From NCBI GenBank assembly GCA_050011895.1, contig JBEKIF010000095.1:1-11889 (forward strand): DNA of 11,889 nucleotides. Reading direction: 5' to 3'. The notes beneath the pieces were generated by a model. It did not search any database and was not told where the DNA came from. It saw only the letters and a program-made list of their open reading frames with translations. The DNA comes from DATBGO01 sp050011895 (GTDB lineage: Bacteria; Actinomycetota; Actinomycetes; Streptosporangiales; Streptosporangiaceae). The first letter of the stretch is position 1. Each line of letters begins with the position of its first letter. Positions 7,073 to 11,889 of this stretch are shown piece by piece. The translations under genes and the position numbers were made by a program.

Positions 7073-7296
7073 TGCCCGCAATGCCGTCCGTGCGCGGCGA
7101 GCGGGTCGTCCGCGCGTTAGAAAAAGCCGGGTTCAAGGTGGCCCGCATCGCTGGCAGCCACCACATCATGCGTCATCCAGATGGGCGCGGGACCACGGTA
7201 CCCGTACATCACGGTCGCGATGTCGCCATGGGAACGCTGCGCGGGATTCTTTCGGACAGCGGTCTGACCGTCGAGGAACTGCAACGCCTGCTGTGA
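7072..7296 (+). CDS. hicA: HicA-family mRNA interferase toxin
   Basis: The 74-residue product begins at the ATG overlapping the hicB stop; the ATG at 7081 is an alternative giving three fewer residues. It matches the HicA/YcfA double-stranded-RNA-binding-like fold: helix GERVVRALEKAGFKVARI, then the catalytic strand GSHHIMRHPDG with the active His at about 30-31, then TTVPVHHGRDVAMGTLRGIL and a final helix (TVEELQRLL). Length and motif order are complete, so the toxin looks functional. HicA cleaves mRNA in the translating cell and is held in check by HicB. The pair lies between a dead recombinase and dead IS elements, consistent with arrival on a mobile element. Confidence 0.9.
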   Translation: MPAMPSVRGERVVRALEKAGFKVARIAGSHHIMRHPDGRGTTVPVHHGRDVAMGTLRGILSDSGLTVEELQRLL

Positions 7297-7362
7297 CATG
7301 CAGACCTCCCGGTAGCGCCCCGGCACGACACTCAGCCCGGCGGCAGAAGCTTCGGTAAATGA

Positions 7363-7380
7363 GTCGACCTTTGGGTCGGC
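7363..7380 (+). terminator. weak hairpin after hicA
   Basis: GTCGACC and GGTCGGC can pair over seven positions (one G-T) around a TTTG loop, about 65 bases after the hicA stop. There is no following T run, so a terminator role is only possible. The rest of 7297-7460 shows no gene. Confidence 0.25.
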
Positions 7381-7455
7381 TACGCCTAACGTGGCTGGCT
7401 GCTGGTCGACCTGGCGGTAAGGGCCAGAGTCCGGTCGTCCCGCGAGGGTTCGAGA

Positions 7456-7483
7456 AGCGTCAGGAACTCTGCAGCGTCAGGAA
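7456..7483. repeat. short direct repeat AGCGTCAGGAA
   Basis: AGCGTCAGGAA occurs at 7456-7466 and again at 7473-7483, separated by six bases (period 17). It overlaps the end of the small minus-strand reading frame described next. Its role is unknown; it may be chance or a partial duplication. Confidence 0.4.
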
Positions 7484-7613
7484 GTAGACCCGGCCTGGCC
7501 GCCAGTCCAAGTTCCGGTGTGCGGCATTTTCGGATGTTGCCTCTATGAGGCTCTCGAGGAGGTCGTTGGAGGCGTCAGCAGGCTGCGCCGACACGTTAGC
7601 GGCTACCTGATAG
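7460..7613 (-). pseudogene. possible C-terminal remnant of an unrecognised gene
   Basis: One minus-strand frame reads VAANVSAQPADASNDLLESL, IEATSENAAHRNLDWRPG, RVYFLTLQSS and stops at 7460. Unlike the Arg/Ala-rich shadow frames around it, the composition is balanced, with acidic residues, Asn and aromatics. It joins the IS3 transposase fragment near 7613-7617 in a different frame. A GTG at 7594 would give 44 residues, but no ribosome site is seen. I do not recognise the family. It is probably the tail of a gene whose front was lost when the IS3 element was truncated, or just a chance frame. Confidence 0.28.
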
Positions 7614-8059
7614 GAACAGCCACCCCTCCCAGGTCGGGATGTAGGTGATGTCGCCGCACCAGCGAGTATTGACCTGCGCGGCGTCGGCGGTGAAGTTACG
7701 GCGGATCAGGTCCGCGCGGGCAGCGGCCGCCGGGTCAGCGATCGTGGTTTTCTCCACCGCTTCGCCGCCCGGCCTTGCAGGCCACTGCGGCGCATCAGCC
7801 GGGCGACCCGCTTGCGGGAATGCCGGCGGCCGCGGCGGCGCAGCTCCGCATGGACCCTGGGGGCGCCGTAGCGGCCCTTGGACTCCTGGTGGACGGCCTT
7901 GATCTGGCCGGCCAGCTCGGCGTCGGCGCGGTCGCGCTGCGAGGGCTTGCCGGCCAGGTGCTGGTAAAAGGCGGCACGGGAGACCTTCAGCAGCTCGCAC
8001 GCCCGCTTGACGTTGCGCCTGCACGCCTTCTCCGCCTCGATGAACGGGTAAATGTTCAC
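7596..8059 (-). pseudogene. IS3-family transposase OrfB, frameshifted and truncated
   Basis: OrfB begins at GTG 8059, overlapping the orfA stop (GTGA). The first part carries the HTH_21-type N-terminal region: NIYPFIEAEKACRRNVKRAC, LLKVSRAAFYQHLAG and YGAPRVHAELRRRGRRHSRKR. At AGAAAACC (A run 7748-7751) the expected RKTTIADP is split: one more A would join the two frames. The second frame continues EKTTIADPAAAARADLIRRN, then NTRWCGDITYIPTWEGWLFL, which includes the first Asp of the DDE catalytic triad. Homology ends near 7617 and the frame stops at 7596, so the second Asp, the Glu and most of the rve domain are lost. The transposase is inactive. Confidence 0.85.
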
Positions 8060-8367
8060 CGGGTCTCCTTGGCGAAGAAAGCCGTCGCCCGCTTAAGGAT
8101 CTCCACGTCCTCGCGCAGCCTGCGGTTCTCCCGGCGCAGCTCGGACAACTCCGTGCGCTCGGTGCTGGTCAGGCCGCCATCACTGCGCGTCCCGGCATCC
8201 CGCCCGGCCTGCTTCACCCACTCGCAGACCGCGGTCTCGGTCAGATTGAAGTCCTTAGCGACCTGACCCACCGACCGGTCCCCGCGCTGGCACAGATCGA
8301 CGATCTCGGCCTTGAACTCCGGAGTGAATGAACGGCGCCGCCGGGGCTTCTTCCCCATGCTCTCCAC
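8056..8367 (-). CDS. IS3-family transposase OrfA
   Basis: This 103-residue protein has the OrfA layout: a basic N-terminus (GKKPRRRRSFTPEFKAEIVD), a helix-turn-helix at about residues 34-54 (VGQVAKDFNLTETAVCEWVK) and a leucine-zipper coiled coil at about 72-95 (ELSELRRENRRLREDVEILK), ending FFAKETR. OrfA binds the element ends and pairs with OrfB as the transposase. The GTG at 8367 is preferred because AAGGA lies ten bases upstream; an ATG at 8358 is the alternative. The gene is intact. It ends with a four-base GTGA overlap with orfB. No A6G-type slippery run is visible at the overlap, so OrfB may have been made by coupled re-initiation. Confidence 0.88.
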   Translation of the reverse strand: MESMGKKPRRRRSFTPEFKAEIVDLCQRGDRSVGQVAKDFNLTETAVCEWVKQAGRDAGTRSDGGLTSTERTELSELRRENRRLREDVEILKRATAFFAKETR

Positions 8368-8370
8368 GAT

Positions 8371-8412
8371 CGGACATCCTTACCGGGGCGAACCCCTGAT
8401 GATGGATGTCCG
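8371..8412. repeat. nested inverted repeats in the IS3 leader
   Basis: CGGACATCC (8371-8379) and GGATGTCCG (8404-8412) are perfect nine-base inverted arms. Between them GGGGCGAACCCC (8384-8395) forms a second perfect hairpin with a CGAA loop. The pair lies between the element end at 8431 and the orfA start, overlapping the orfA ribosome site. It could form an RNA structure that limits transposase translation from outside transcripts, a strategy known in several IS elements. Confidence 0.6.
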
Positions 8413-8432
8413 TCAAAGCGGGTGAGGCTCAC

Positions 8433-9448
8433 TGCTCAAGATCGACCGGTTCGGGTAGCGGTTTCAGCGGGGCAACAGAGTCCAGCGAGCGGTGAGGGCC
8501 TGTGCCGGTTGTGGTGGGTCTCGTACCGGTGCAGGATCCGCCGCAGATGGGCCTGGTTCCAGATGAGTGTGCGGTCCAGGAGCTCGCGGCGGCATCCGCC
8601 GATCCAGCGTTCGGCGATCGCGTTCATGCGGGGCGTCTGGACGTTGCTAAGCAGGGTCCGGATCCCGGCGTCGGCGAGGACCGCGTCGAATGCGGCGGTG
8701 AAGTTCGAGCCGCGGTCGCGGATCATGAACTTAACCCGGTGCGCCTGCTCGCCGAGGTCCATGATCAGGTTGCGGGCCGGCTGGGCGGTCGGTTCCCCGG
8801 TCGGATGCAGGGTGACTCCGAGGATGCGGACGCGCCTGGTGGCGTGCTCGATCACGGCCAGGACATAGGCCTGGGTGCCGTCCAGCAGGTCGGCCGTGAA
8901 CAAGTCGCACGCCAGGATCGCTTCGGCCTGGGAGCGTAAGAACTGCGACCAGGTGGGACCTGTCCGTCGCGGCACGGGCTCAATTCCGGTCTTCTTCAGG
9001 ATTTCCCACGCCGTCGACGCCGCTATTTTCACTCCCAGGCCGGCCAGCTCACCGTGGATCCTGCGATATCCCCATCCGGGGTTCTCGCGGGCCAGCCGGA
9101 GCACCAGGGCTCTGATGTTCCGGCGGGTGGCTGGCCGGCCGTGCCGCGCATGGATCTGGCGGCCCAGCGGCGGCGGACGATGTCGCGATGCCAGCGCACG
9201 ATCGTGTCCGGAATGACCAGCAGCCGCAGCCCGTGGCGGCAGGCTTTCGGTAGCACGCTGAGAAGGGTCGCCAGGAGTGCCCGGTCCGCCCAGTTCAGCA
9301 TTAGGCGGCGCGGCTGCTGCCGCTGCAGGACGGCGAGCTGCTGGCGCAGGATCAAGATCTCTGCGGTCTTCGATGTTTCCTCACGCCGGGCTAGCCGCAG
9401 CCCCGCGGCTAGCCGCGTGGTCAGGAGGAACATGAACCGCAGGCACAT
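8433..9448 (-). pseudogene. integrase-core (rve, DDE) transposase with two frameshifts and a lost C-terminus
   Basis: The N-terminal frame (from ATG 9448) reads EILILRQQLAVLQRQQPRR, WADRALLATLLSVLPKACR, LVIPDTIVRWHRDIVRRRW, then AARSMRG. Near 9130 the frame changes (probably four bases lost, ending PxATRRNI-type sequence) and continues as LVLRLARENPGWGYRRIHGE, with the rve domain following: ACDLFTADLLDG (first Asp), MIRDRGSNFTAAF (second Asp) and RMNAIAERWIGG (Glu). A second shift at the CCC run 8496-8498 changes HRPHRSLDSVAPLKPL into an unrelated ending. The protein is then cut by the IS3 insertion after DLEQ. The catalytic triad is present, but the gene is not translatable as one protein. 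Confidence 0.85.
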
Positions 9449-9501
9449 GATCGATGATCATCACGGCCGGACGGCAGGAAGAGCAACTCTGCTGGCCAGC
9501 G

Positions 9502-9525
9502 CCATGGACGAGATTTGCACGCACA
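9502..9525 (-). repeat. left terminal inverted repeat of the integrase-core IS
   Basis: This is the counterpart of 5531-5553. Read inward on the minus strand it is TGTGCGTGC, AAATC, TCGTCCATGG. It lies 54 bases before the transposase ATG, a normal leader length for such elements. Confidence 0.6.
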
Positions 9526-9527
9526 AC

Positions 9528-9555
9528 CCGACTGGCATCCTGGCCGGCCAGTCGG
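9528..9555. repeat. strong hairpin immediately outside the IS end
   Basis: CCGACTGGC (9528-9536) and GCCAGTCGG (9547-9555) are perfect nine-base inverted arms with a ten-base loop. Flanking GCAC and GTGC can extend the stem after a small bulge. The hairpin begins two bases beyond the IS terminus. It could be an intrinsic-terminator-like or REP-like structure that the IS targeted. There is no T run. Confidence 0.5.
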
Positions 9556-9592
9556 CGTGCCGGGTGCGGGTGTCCAGTCCGCGTCGGGCTGA

Positions 9593-9618
9593 GATCACCC
9601 GGGATCCCGGTTATTGAT
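9593..9618. repeat. palindrome upstream of the amidohydrolase promoter
   Basis: CCGGGATCCCGG (9599-9610) is a perfect 12-base palindrome, and the outer GATCA (9593-9597) and TGATC (9614-9618) are also inverted matches, with slightly unequal spacing. It lies just before the -35 at 9635, so it may be an operator or a transcription stop for the IS side. Its function is not shown. Confidence 0.4.
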
Positions 9619-9634
9619 CCTCTGTACCGCCCTG

Positions 9635-9663
9635 CTGACATTCCGGCACGTTCCGGCGATAAT
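9635..9663 (+). promoter_or_regulatory. sigma70-type promoter for the amidohydrolase operon
   Basis: CTGACA (9635-9640) and GATAAT (9658-9663) each match the consensus at five of six positions and are separated by exactly 17 bases. Two near-copies of TTCCGGC lie in the spacer (9641 and 9651). A start near 9670 would give a leader of about 50 bases to the small ORF at 9721. It stands out in this GC-rich background. Confidence 0.6.
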
Positions 9664-9720
9664 AACGGGGCAGGCGGTTAGCGATGCGGTAATAAAGCAC
9701 GCGAGCCCCTGAATGGGAGA

Positions 9721-9948
9721 GTGTCGCTAATGTGCTTAAACAGCCATCATTCGGGCACGCCGTTAACTCGGCGGGCGATCGCGGGGATGGCGGTCTTATC
9801 AGCGCTGTGGACCCATCCCGTCGAGACCGTCGTCGCGTTCGCCGGCGGCGACGGGTGGAGCGCGGACGCCATCGCGAAGGTGTGGCCTTCCTCGTTTGCC
9901 GACTATCAGGCGAGCGCCGGCCAGCAGCTCCCGGAGGCGCCGACATGA
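9721..9948 (+). CDS. small hypothetical protein before the amidohydrolase, possibly a gene remnant
   Basis: A 75-residue frame runs from GTG 9721 (or ATG 9730) to a stop that overlaps the amidohydrolase ATG (ATGA), the same coupling seen at the next junction. The C-terminal half (THPVETVVAFAGGDGWSADA, IAKVWPSSFADYQASAGQQL) has natural protein composition, while the first 15 residues do not. I do not recognise the family. It could be the C-terminal end of a larger lost enzyme of this operon that now starts from a chance GTG. It contains no catalytic motif I can name. Confidence 0.45.
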   Translation: MSLMCLNSHHSGTPLTRRAIAGMAVLSALWTHPVETVVAFAGGDGWSADAIAKVWPSSFADYQASAGQQLPEAPT

Positions 9949-10820
9949 GTATCGACCTCGCAGCTGTCACCGCGATCGACACGCACGTGCACATCGAAGC
10001 CGACGCGCTCGGCTGCTTCTCCATCGATGAGGAGCTGAGGGCCGCGGCAGCGAAGTACTTCAGCGCCGACGCCGACCGCACCCCCACACTGGACAAGGTC
10101 GCCGGCTACTACCGTTCCCGGAATATGGCGGCTGTCGTCTTCACCGTCGACGCCCACACCGCGACTGGGCACAAAGCGCTGTCGAGCCGCGAGATCGTCG
10201 AACAGGCGGCCCAGCATGCCGACGTCCTCATCCCGTTCGCGTCCGTAGACCCGCACGACGGTGCCGCGGCAGTCAGCTCCCTGCGTGAGCTGGTGGCGGC
10301 GGGTGCACACGGGCTGAAGCTGCACCCATCGCTGCAGGGCTTCATCCCGAACGACCCGGCGTTCTCCCCCCTTTACGAGGCTGCGGCCGAGATGGGCGTG
10401 CCGATCGTCTTCCACACCGGGCAAACCGGAATCGGCGCCGGACTGCCAGGCGGGCGTGGCGTCAGACTTCGGTACTCCGACCCGATGCTGCTCGACGACG
10501 TGGCGGCCGACCACCCGAGCCTCACCGTGATCATGGCGCACCCGTCAGTGCCGTGGCAGGACGCGGCGATCTCGATAGCGACCCACAAGCCGAACGTGTA
10601 CATCGACCTGGCCGGCTGGTTGCCGAGGTACTTCCCTCCTCAGCTGGTCCGTGCCGCGAACGGGCTCCTGAAACACCAGGTCATGTTCGGCTCCGACTAC
10701 CCGGTGCTGACCCCCGACCGGTGGCTGAAGGACTTCGCTGCCCCCGGTATCAAGGACGATGTCCGGCCGCTGATCCTGAAGGGCAACGCGATCCGCGCCC
10801 TCCGGCTGGCCCCGGAATGA
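9945..10820 (+). CDS. amidohydrolase-2 family metal-dependent hydrolase
   Basis: The ATG at 9945 has GGAGG eight bases upstream and begins directly before the metal-binding strand; the longer open frame from 9732 is upstream noise. The 291-residue protein has the TIM-barrel pattern of PF04909: AIDTHVHIE (His14, His16), a Lys-His strand LKLHPSLQGF (Lys125, His127), VFHTGQTG (His157), IMAHPSVPW (His199) and the final metal Asp in VMFGSDYPVL (Asp251). Length is normal and no residue is missing, so it should be active. The family holds hydrolases and decarboxylases related to ACMSD; the substrate cannot be read from sequence. It is coupled by ATGA overlaps to the ORF before it and to an acyl-CoA-synthetase-like pseudogene after it, which suggests a role in degrading an aromatic or acyl compound (inference). 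Confidence 0.9.
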   Translation: MSIDLAAVTAIDTHVHIEADALGCFSIDEELRAAAAKYFSADADRTPTLDKVAGYYRSRNMAAVVFTVDAHTATGHKALSSREIVEQAAQHADVLIPFASVDPHDGAAAVSSLRELVAAGAHGLKLHPSLQGFIPNDPAFSPLYEAAAEMGVPIVFHTGQTGIGAGLPGGRGVRLRYSDPMLLDDVAADHPSLTVIMAHPSVPWQDAAISIATHKPNVYIDLAGWLPRYFPPQLVRAANGLLKHQVMFGSDYPVLTPDRWLKDFAAPGIKDDVRPLILKGNAIRALRLAPE

Positions 10821-11352
10821 CCGGCCAGCCGGCCGACAACGGGCTCGGCTCGTGGCCGGCGAGGCGCGCCAGGATGGAACCCGAAGGCGTCGCTTTGACT
10901 CAGGGTGGGCGGCAGGTCACCTACCGCCAGCTGCGCGATCGCAGCGCGTCCCTCGCCTCGGCCTTCGCGGCTCTCTGGCAGTCCGGGCTGGCGGCCGGGT
11001 CGCCTACCTCGGGCCGAACGGCATCGCGACGTTCGAGACGCTGTTCGCCGTCGCCTCCCTCAGAGCCATCTTCGTGCCGCTGAACACGCGCCTCGCGGCG
11101 CCCGAGATTGCTTACATGCTCGATGACACCGACCCGGCCGTGCTCATCGTCGCTCCCGAGCTCGAACAACTCGCGGCGACGGCACTGACCCGCAGCAGCA
11201 CCGCCGCGCACGTCATGCACCTCCAGGCCGCCGCTGTGGTCGCCGGGTACGAGGCCGCGATCCAGGATCACGCCGGCAGCCTTCCGGCCCGGCCGACGTC
11301 GCGCTCTCGGATCCGGCCCTGAATCCTTTATACGTCCGGCACCACCGGTCGT
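10817..11352 (+). pseudogene. AMP-dependent acyl-CoA synthetase, frameshifted and truncated
   Basis: The ATG at 10817 overlaps the amidohydrolase stop. The first frame gives the usual N-terminus (ARMEPEGVALTQGGRQVTYR, QLRDRSASLASAFAAL) and fails near 10997-11003. A second frame continues RVAYLGPNGIATFETLFAVA, LRAIFVPLNTRLAAPEIAYM, LDDTDPAVLIVAPELEQLA. A further shift near 11286-11293 gives PADVALSDPAL, and a last one near 11325-11330 gives the ATP-binding signature YTSGTTGR (11329-11352). Recognisable sequence stops there, so about two thirds of the roughly 500-residue enzyme, including the adenylate-binding and C-terminal lid domains, is gone. The enzyme would have activated a carboxylic acid to its CoA thioester. 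The 170 bases after it are the hydrolase promoter region. Confidence 0.85.
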
Positions 11353-11429
11353 GGCGACCGTGTCGAGCGGGGCCCCTGCCAGGAAGCGAGGCGGGGCTGC
11401 TGCCAGTGGTGCTAAGTAGACTTGCCCTA

Positions 11430-11458
11430 TTGCGTACTATCCCAAGCATGGTTACTAT
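11430..11458 (+). promoter_or_regulatory. candidate promoter of the depolymerase-like gene
   Basis: TTGCGT (11430-11435) and TACTAT (11453-11458) are 17 bases apart, matching the -35 and -10 consensus at three and four of six positions. The start would be near 11465, about 58 bases before the ATG. CATGGTTA (11447-11454) and TAACCGTG (11464-11471) form an inverted repeat (seven of eight) covering the -10 and start, so a repressor could sit there. Confidence 0.4.
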
Positions 11459-11469
11459 CGCCATAACCG

Positions 11470-11485
11470 TGTGACTGCCGTCACA
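11470..11485. promoter_or_regulatory. CRP/GlxR-like operator palindrome
   Basis: TGTGACTGCCGTCACA is a perfect six-base inverted repeat and matches TGTGA-N6-TCACA exactly, the consensus bound by CRP-family regulators including actinobacterial Crp/GlxR. It lies 37 bases before the ATG of the depolymerase-like gene and just after the proposed transcription start, a position that would favour repression. Confidence 0.5.
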
Positions 11486-11522
11486 GAGGCGGTAGCCGCG
11501 GCGTGTCCCAGGAGGAATGGAC

Positions 11523-11889
11523 ATGCCTGTCAGGGCTGGCTACGTGCGCGAAGAGATCATCCAAGTGGGCGGGACGCCGCTGCGGGTCGCAATCCGGCCA
11601 GGCACCGGGACAGCGCCCCCGCTGCTGCTGTGCAACGGCTTCGGCATGCGACTGGAAGCCTGGCGGCCGTTCGTGGATGCGCTCGACCCGGCCATCGAGG
11701 TGATCCGCTTCGATGCCCCCGGCGCCGGCGGCTCTCAGCTTCCCAATCTGCCTTACCGCCTCACCACCCTGGCCCTGCTCCTGCGCGAGCTGCTGCATAA
11801 ACTCGGCCACCAGCAGGCCGACGTCCTGGGTATCTCCTGGGGAGGCCGCCTGGCTCAGCAGTTCGCGCTGCGCAACCCGCGCCTGTGCC
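11523..11889 (+). CDS. phaZ: alpha/beta hydrolase, poly(3-hydroxyalkanoate) depolymerase-like, N-terminal part
   Basis: The ATG at 11523 follows AGGAGG (about 11510-11515) by seven bases; the in-frame ATG at 11517 is too close to that site. The frame is open to the window edge (122 codons). It shows the alpha/beta hydrolase plan: the oxyanion-side NGFGMRLEAW (about 38-47), the strand VIRFDAPGAGGS (60-71) and the nucleophile elbow GISWGG with Ser105. The order and spacing (TPLRVAIRPG, PLLLCNGFG, FVDALDP, PYRLTTLA, LGISWGGRLAQQFAL) resemble intracellular medium-chain PHA depolymerases (PhaZ), which degrade storage polyester to hydroxyacids. The Asp and His of the triad lie outside the window. 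An unrelated esterase of the same fold is possible, so the symbol is tentative. It has its own promoter region. Confidence 0.75.
   Translation, partial: MPVRAGYVREEIIQVGGTPLRVAIRPGTGTAPPLLLCNGFGMRLEAWRPFVDALDPAIEVIRFDAPGAGGSQLPNLPYRLTTLALLLRELLHKLGHQQADVLGISWGGRLAQQFALRNPRLC

Larger units (their letters stand above)
7614..8431 (-). mobile_element. IS3-family element, left part, inserted in another IS
   Basis: The left end is placed at 8431, where the minus strand begins TGAGCCTCACCCGCTTTGAC. The TGA(A/G)CC start resembles ends of actinobacterial IS3 elements such as IS6110. The adjacent base 8432 is the last base of an intact codon (CAG) of the interrupted transposase, whose homologous reading stops exactly there. 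The element keeps its leader, orfA and about two thirds of orfB. The right end is missing, and the target gene's remainder does not follow, so a later deletion removed both. Confidence 0.7.
8432..9525 (-). mobile_element. integrase-core insertion sequence (copy 2), right part lost
   Basis: The outer end is set at 9525, where the minus strand begins TGTGCGTGC followed by AAATCTCGTCCATGG, matching the end of copy 1 at 5531-5553. The transposase pseudogene (9448 to 8433) fills the element. At 8431/8432 an IS3-family element interrupts it, 24 codons before where copy 1's tail ends. The two copies face opposite directions about 3 kb apart. They overlap in sequence over the last 25 or so codons with several differences, so they are separate, diverged copies rather than halves of one element. 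Confidence 0.7.

Noticed and set aside
7297..7595. Search for RNA genes or an attachment site near the recombinase and hicBA
   Set aside because: No tRNA-like cloverleaf and no long direct repeat were found; only a weak hairpin and an 11-base repeat.
8056..8070. Programmed -1 frameshift between IS3 orfA and orfB
   Set aside because: No A6G or similar slippery run is present at the overlap; the GTGA overlap suggests coupled initiation instead.
9454..9681. Small plus- and minus-strand frames between the IS end and the amidohydrolase promoter
   Set aside because: They cross the IS terminus and hairpins, lack ribosome sites and have shadow composition.

Overview
The window is very GC-rich, uses GTG and TTG starts, and carries protein families typical of high-GC actinomycetes (DUF4118 membrane protein, FtsX-type permease, actinobacterial IS3/IS110 transposases). 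It looks like chromosomal DNA of an Actinomycetota species; nothing here fixes the genus. No rRNA, tRNA or CRISPR array was seen.

Layout. (a) Positions 1-2200, minus strand, form a run of genes: a small four-helix membrane protein (2101-1703), a DUF4118 membrane protein (1677-925), a frameshifted MarR-type regulator (851-342) and the N-terminus of a CLC chloride channel/antiporter (341-1, running off the window). A candidate promoter with a half-CIRCE-like sequence precedes the run. (b) 2171-2785, minus strand: the surviving C-terminal part of a DUF2254 membrane protein. (c) 2993-5323, plus strand: an FtsX/MacB-like ABC transporter permease broken by an in-frame amber codon and then cut off at its 3' end. 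No ATPase partner is visible. (d) 5384-9525: a patchwork of insertion sequences. It holds the 3' end of an integrase-core IS sitting inside an IS110 fragment, a truncated tyrosine recombinase, an apparently intact hicB-hicA toxin-antitoxin pair (6863-7296), and a truncated IS3 element (orfA plus partial orfB) inserted into the transposase of a second, inverted copy of the integrase-core IS. The ends of that IS can be read from a shared terminal inverted repeat beginning TGTGCGTGC. (e) 9635-11352, plus strand: a good sigma70-type promoter, a small ORF, an intact amidohydrolase and a decayed acyl-CoA-synthetase-like gene, joined by ATGA overlaps. (f) 11430-11889: a promoter, a CRP-like palindrome and the start of a poly(3-hydroxyalkanoate) depolymerase-like alpha/beta hydrolase, running off the right edge.

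The intact working parts appear to be the DUF4118/small membrane pair, the CLC channel, hicBA, the amidohydrolase and the depolymerase-like hydrolase. Much of the rest is decaying. Several breaks are single-base shifts, some in homopolymers, so part of the decay could be sequencing or assembly error; the truncations and IS junctions cannot be explained that way. I see no clear undescribed defence or metabolic system. The most informative signals are the IS nesting and termini, the CRP-like operator, and the membrane-gene run linked to a CLC channel.
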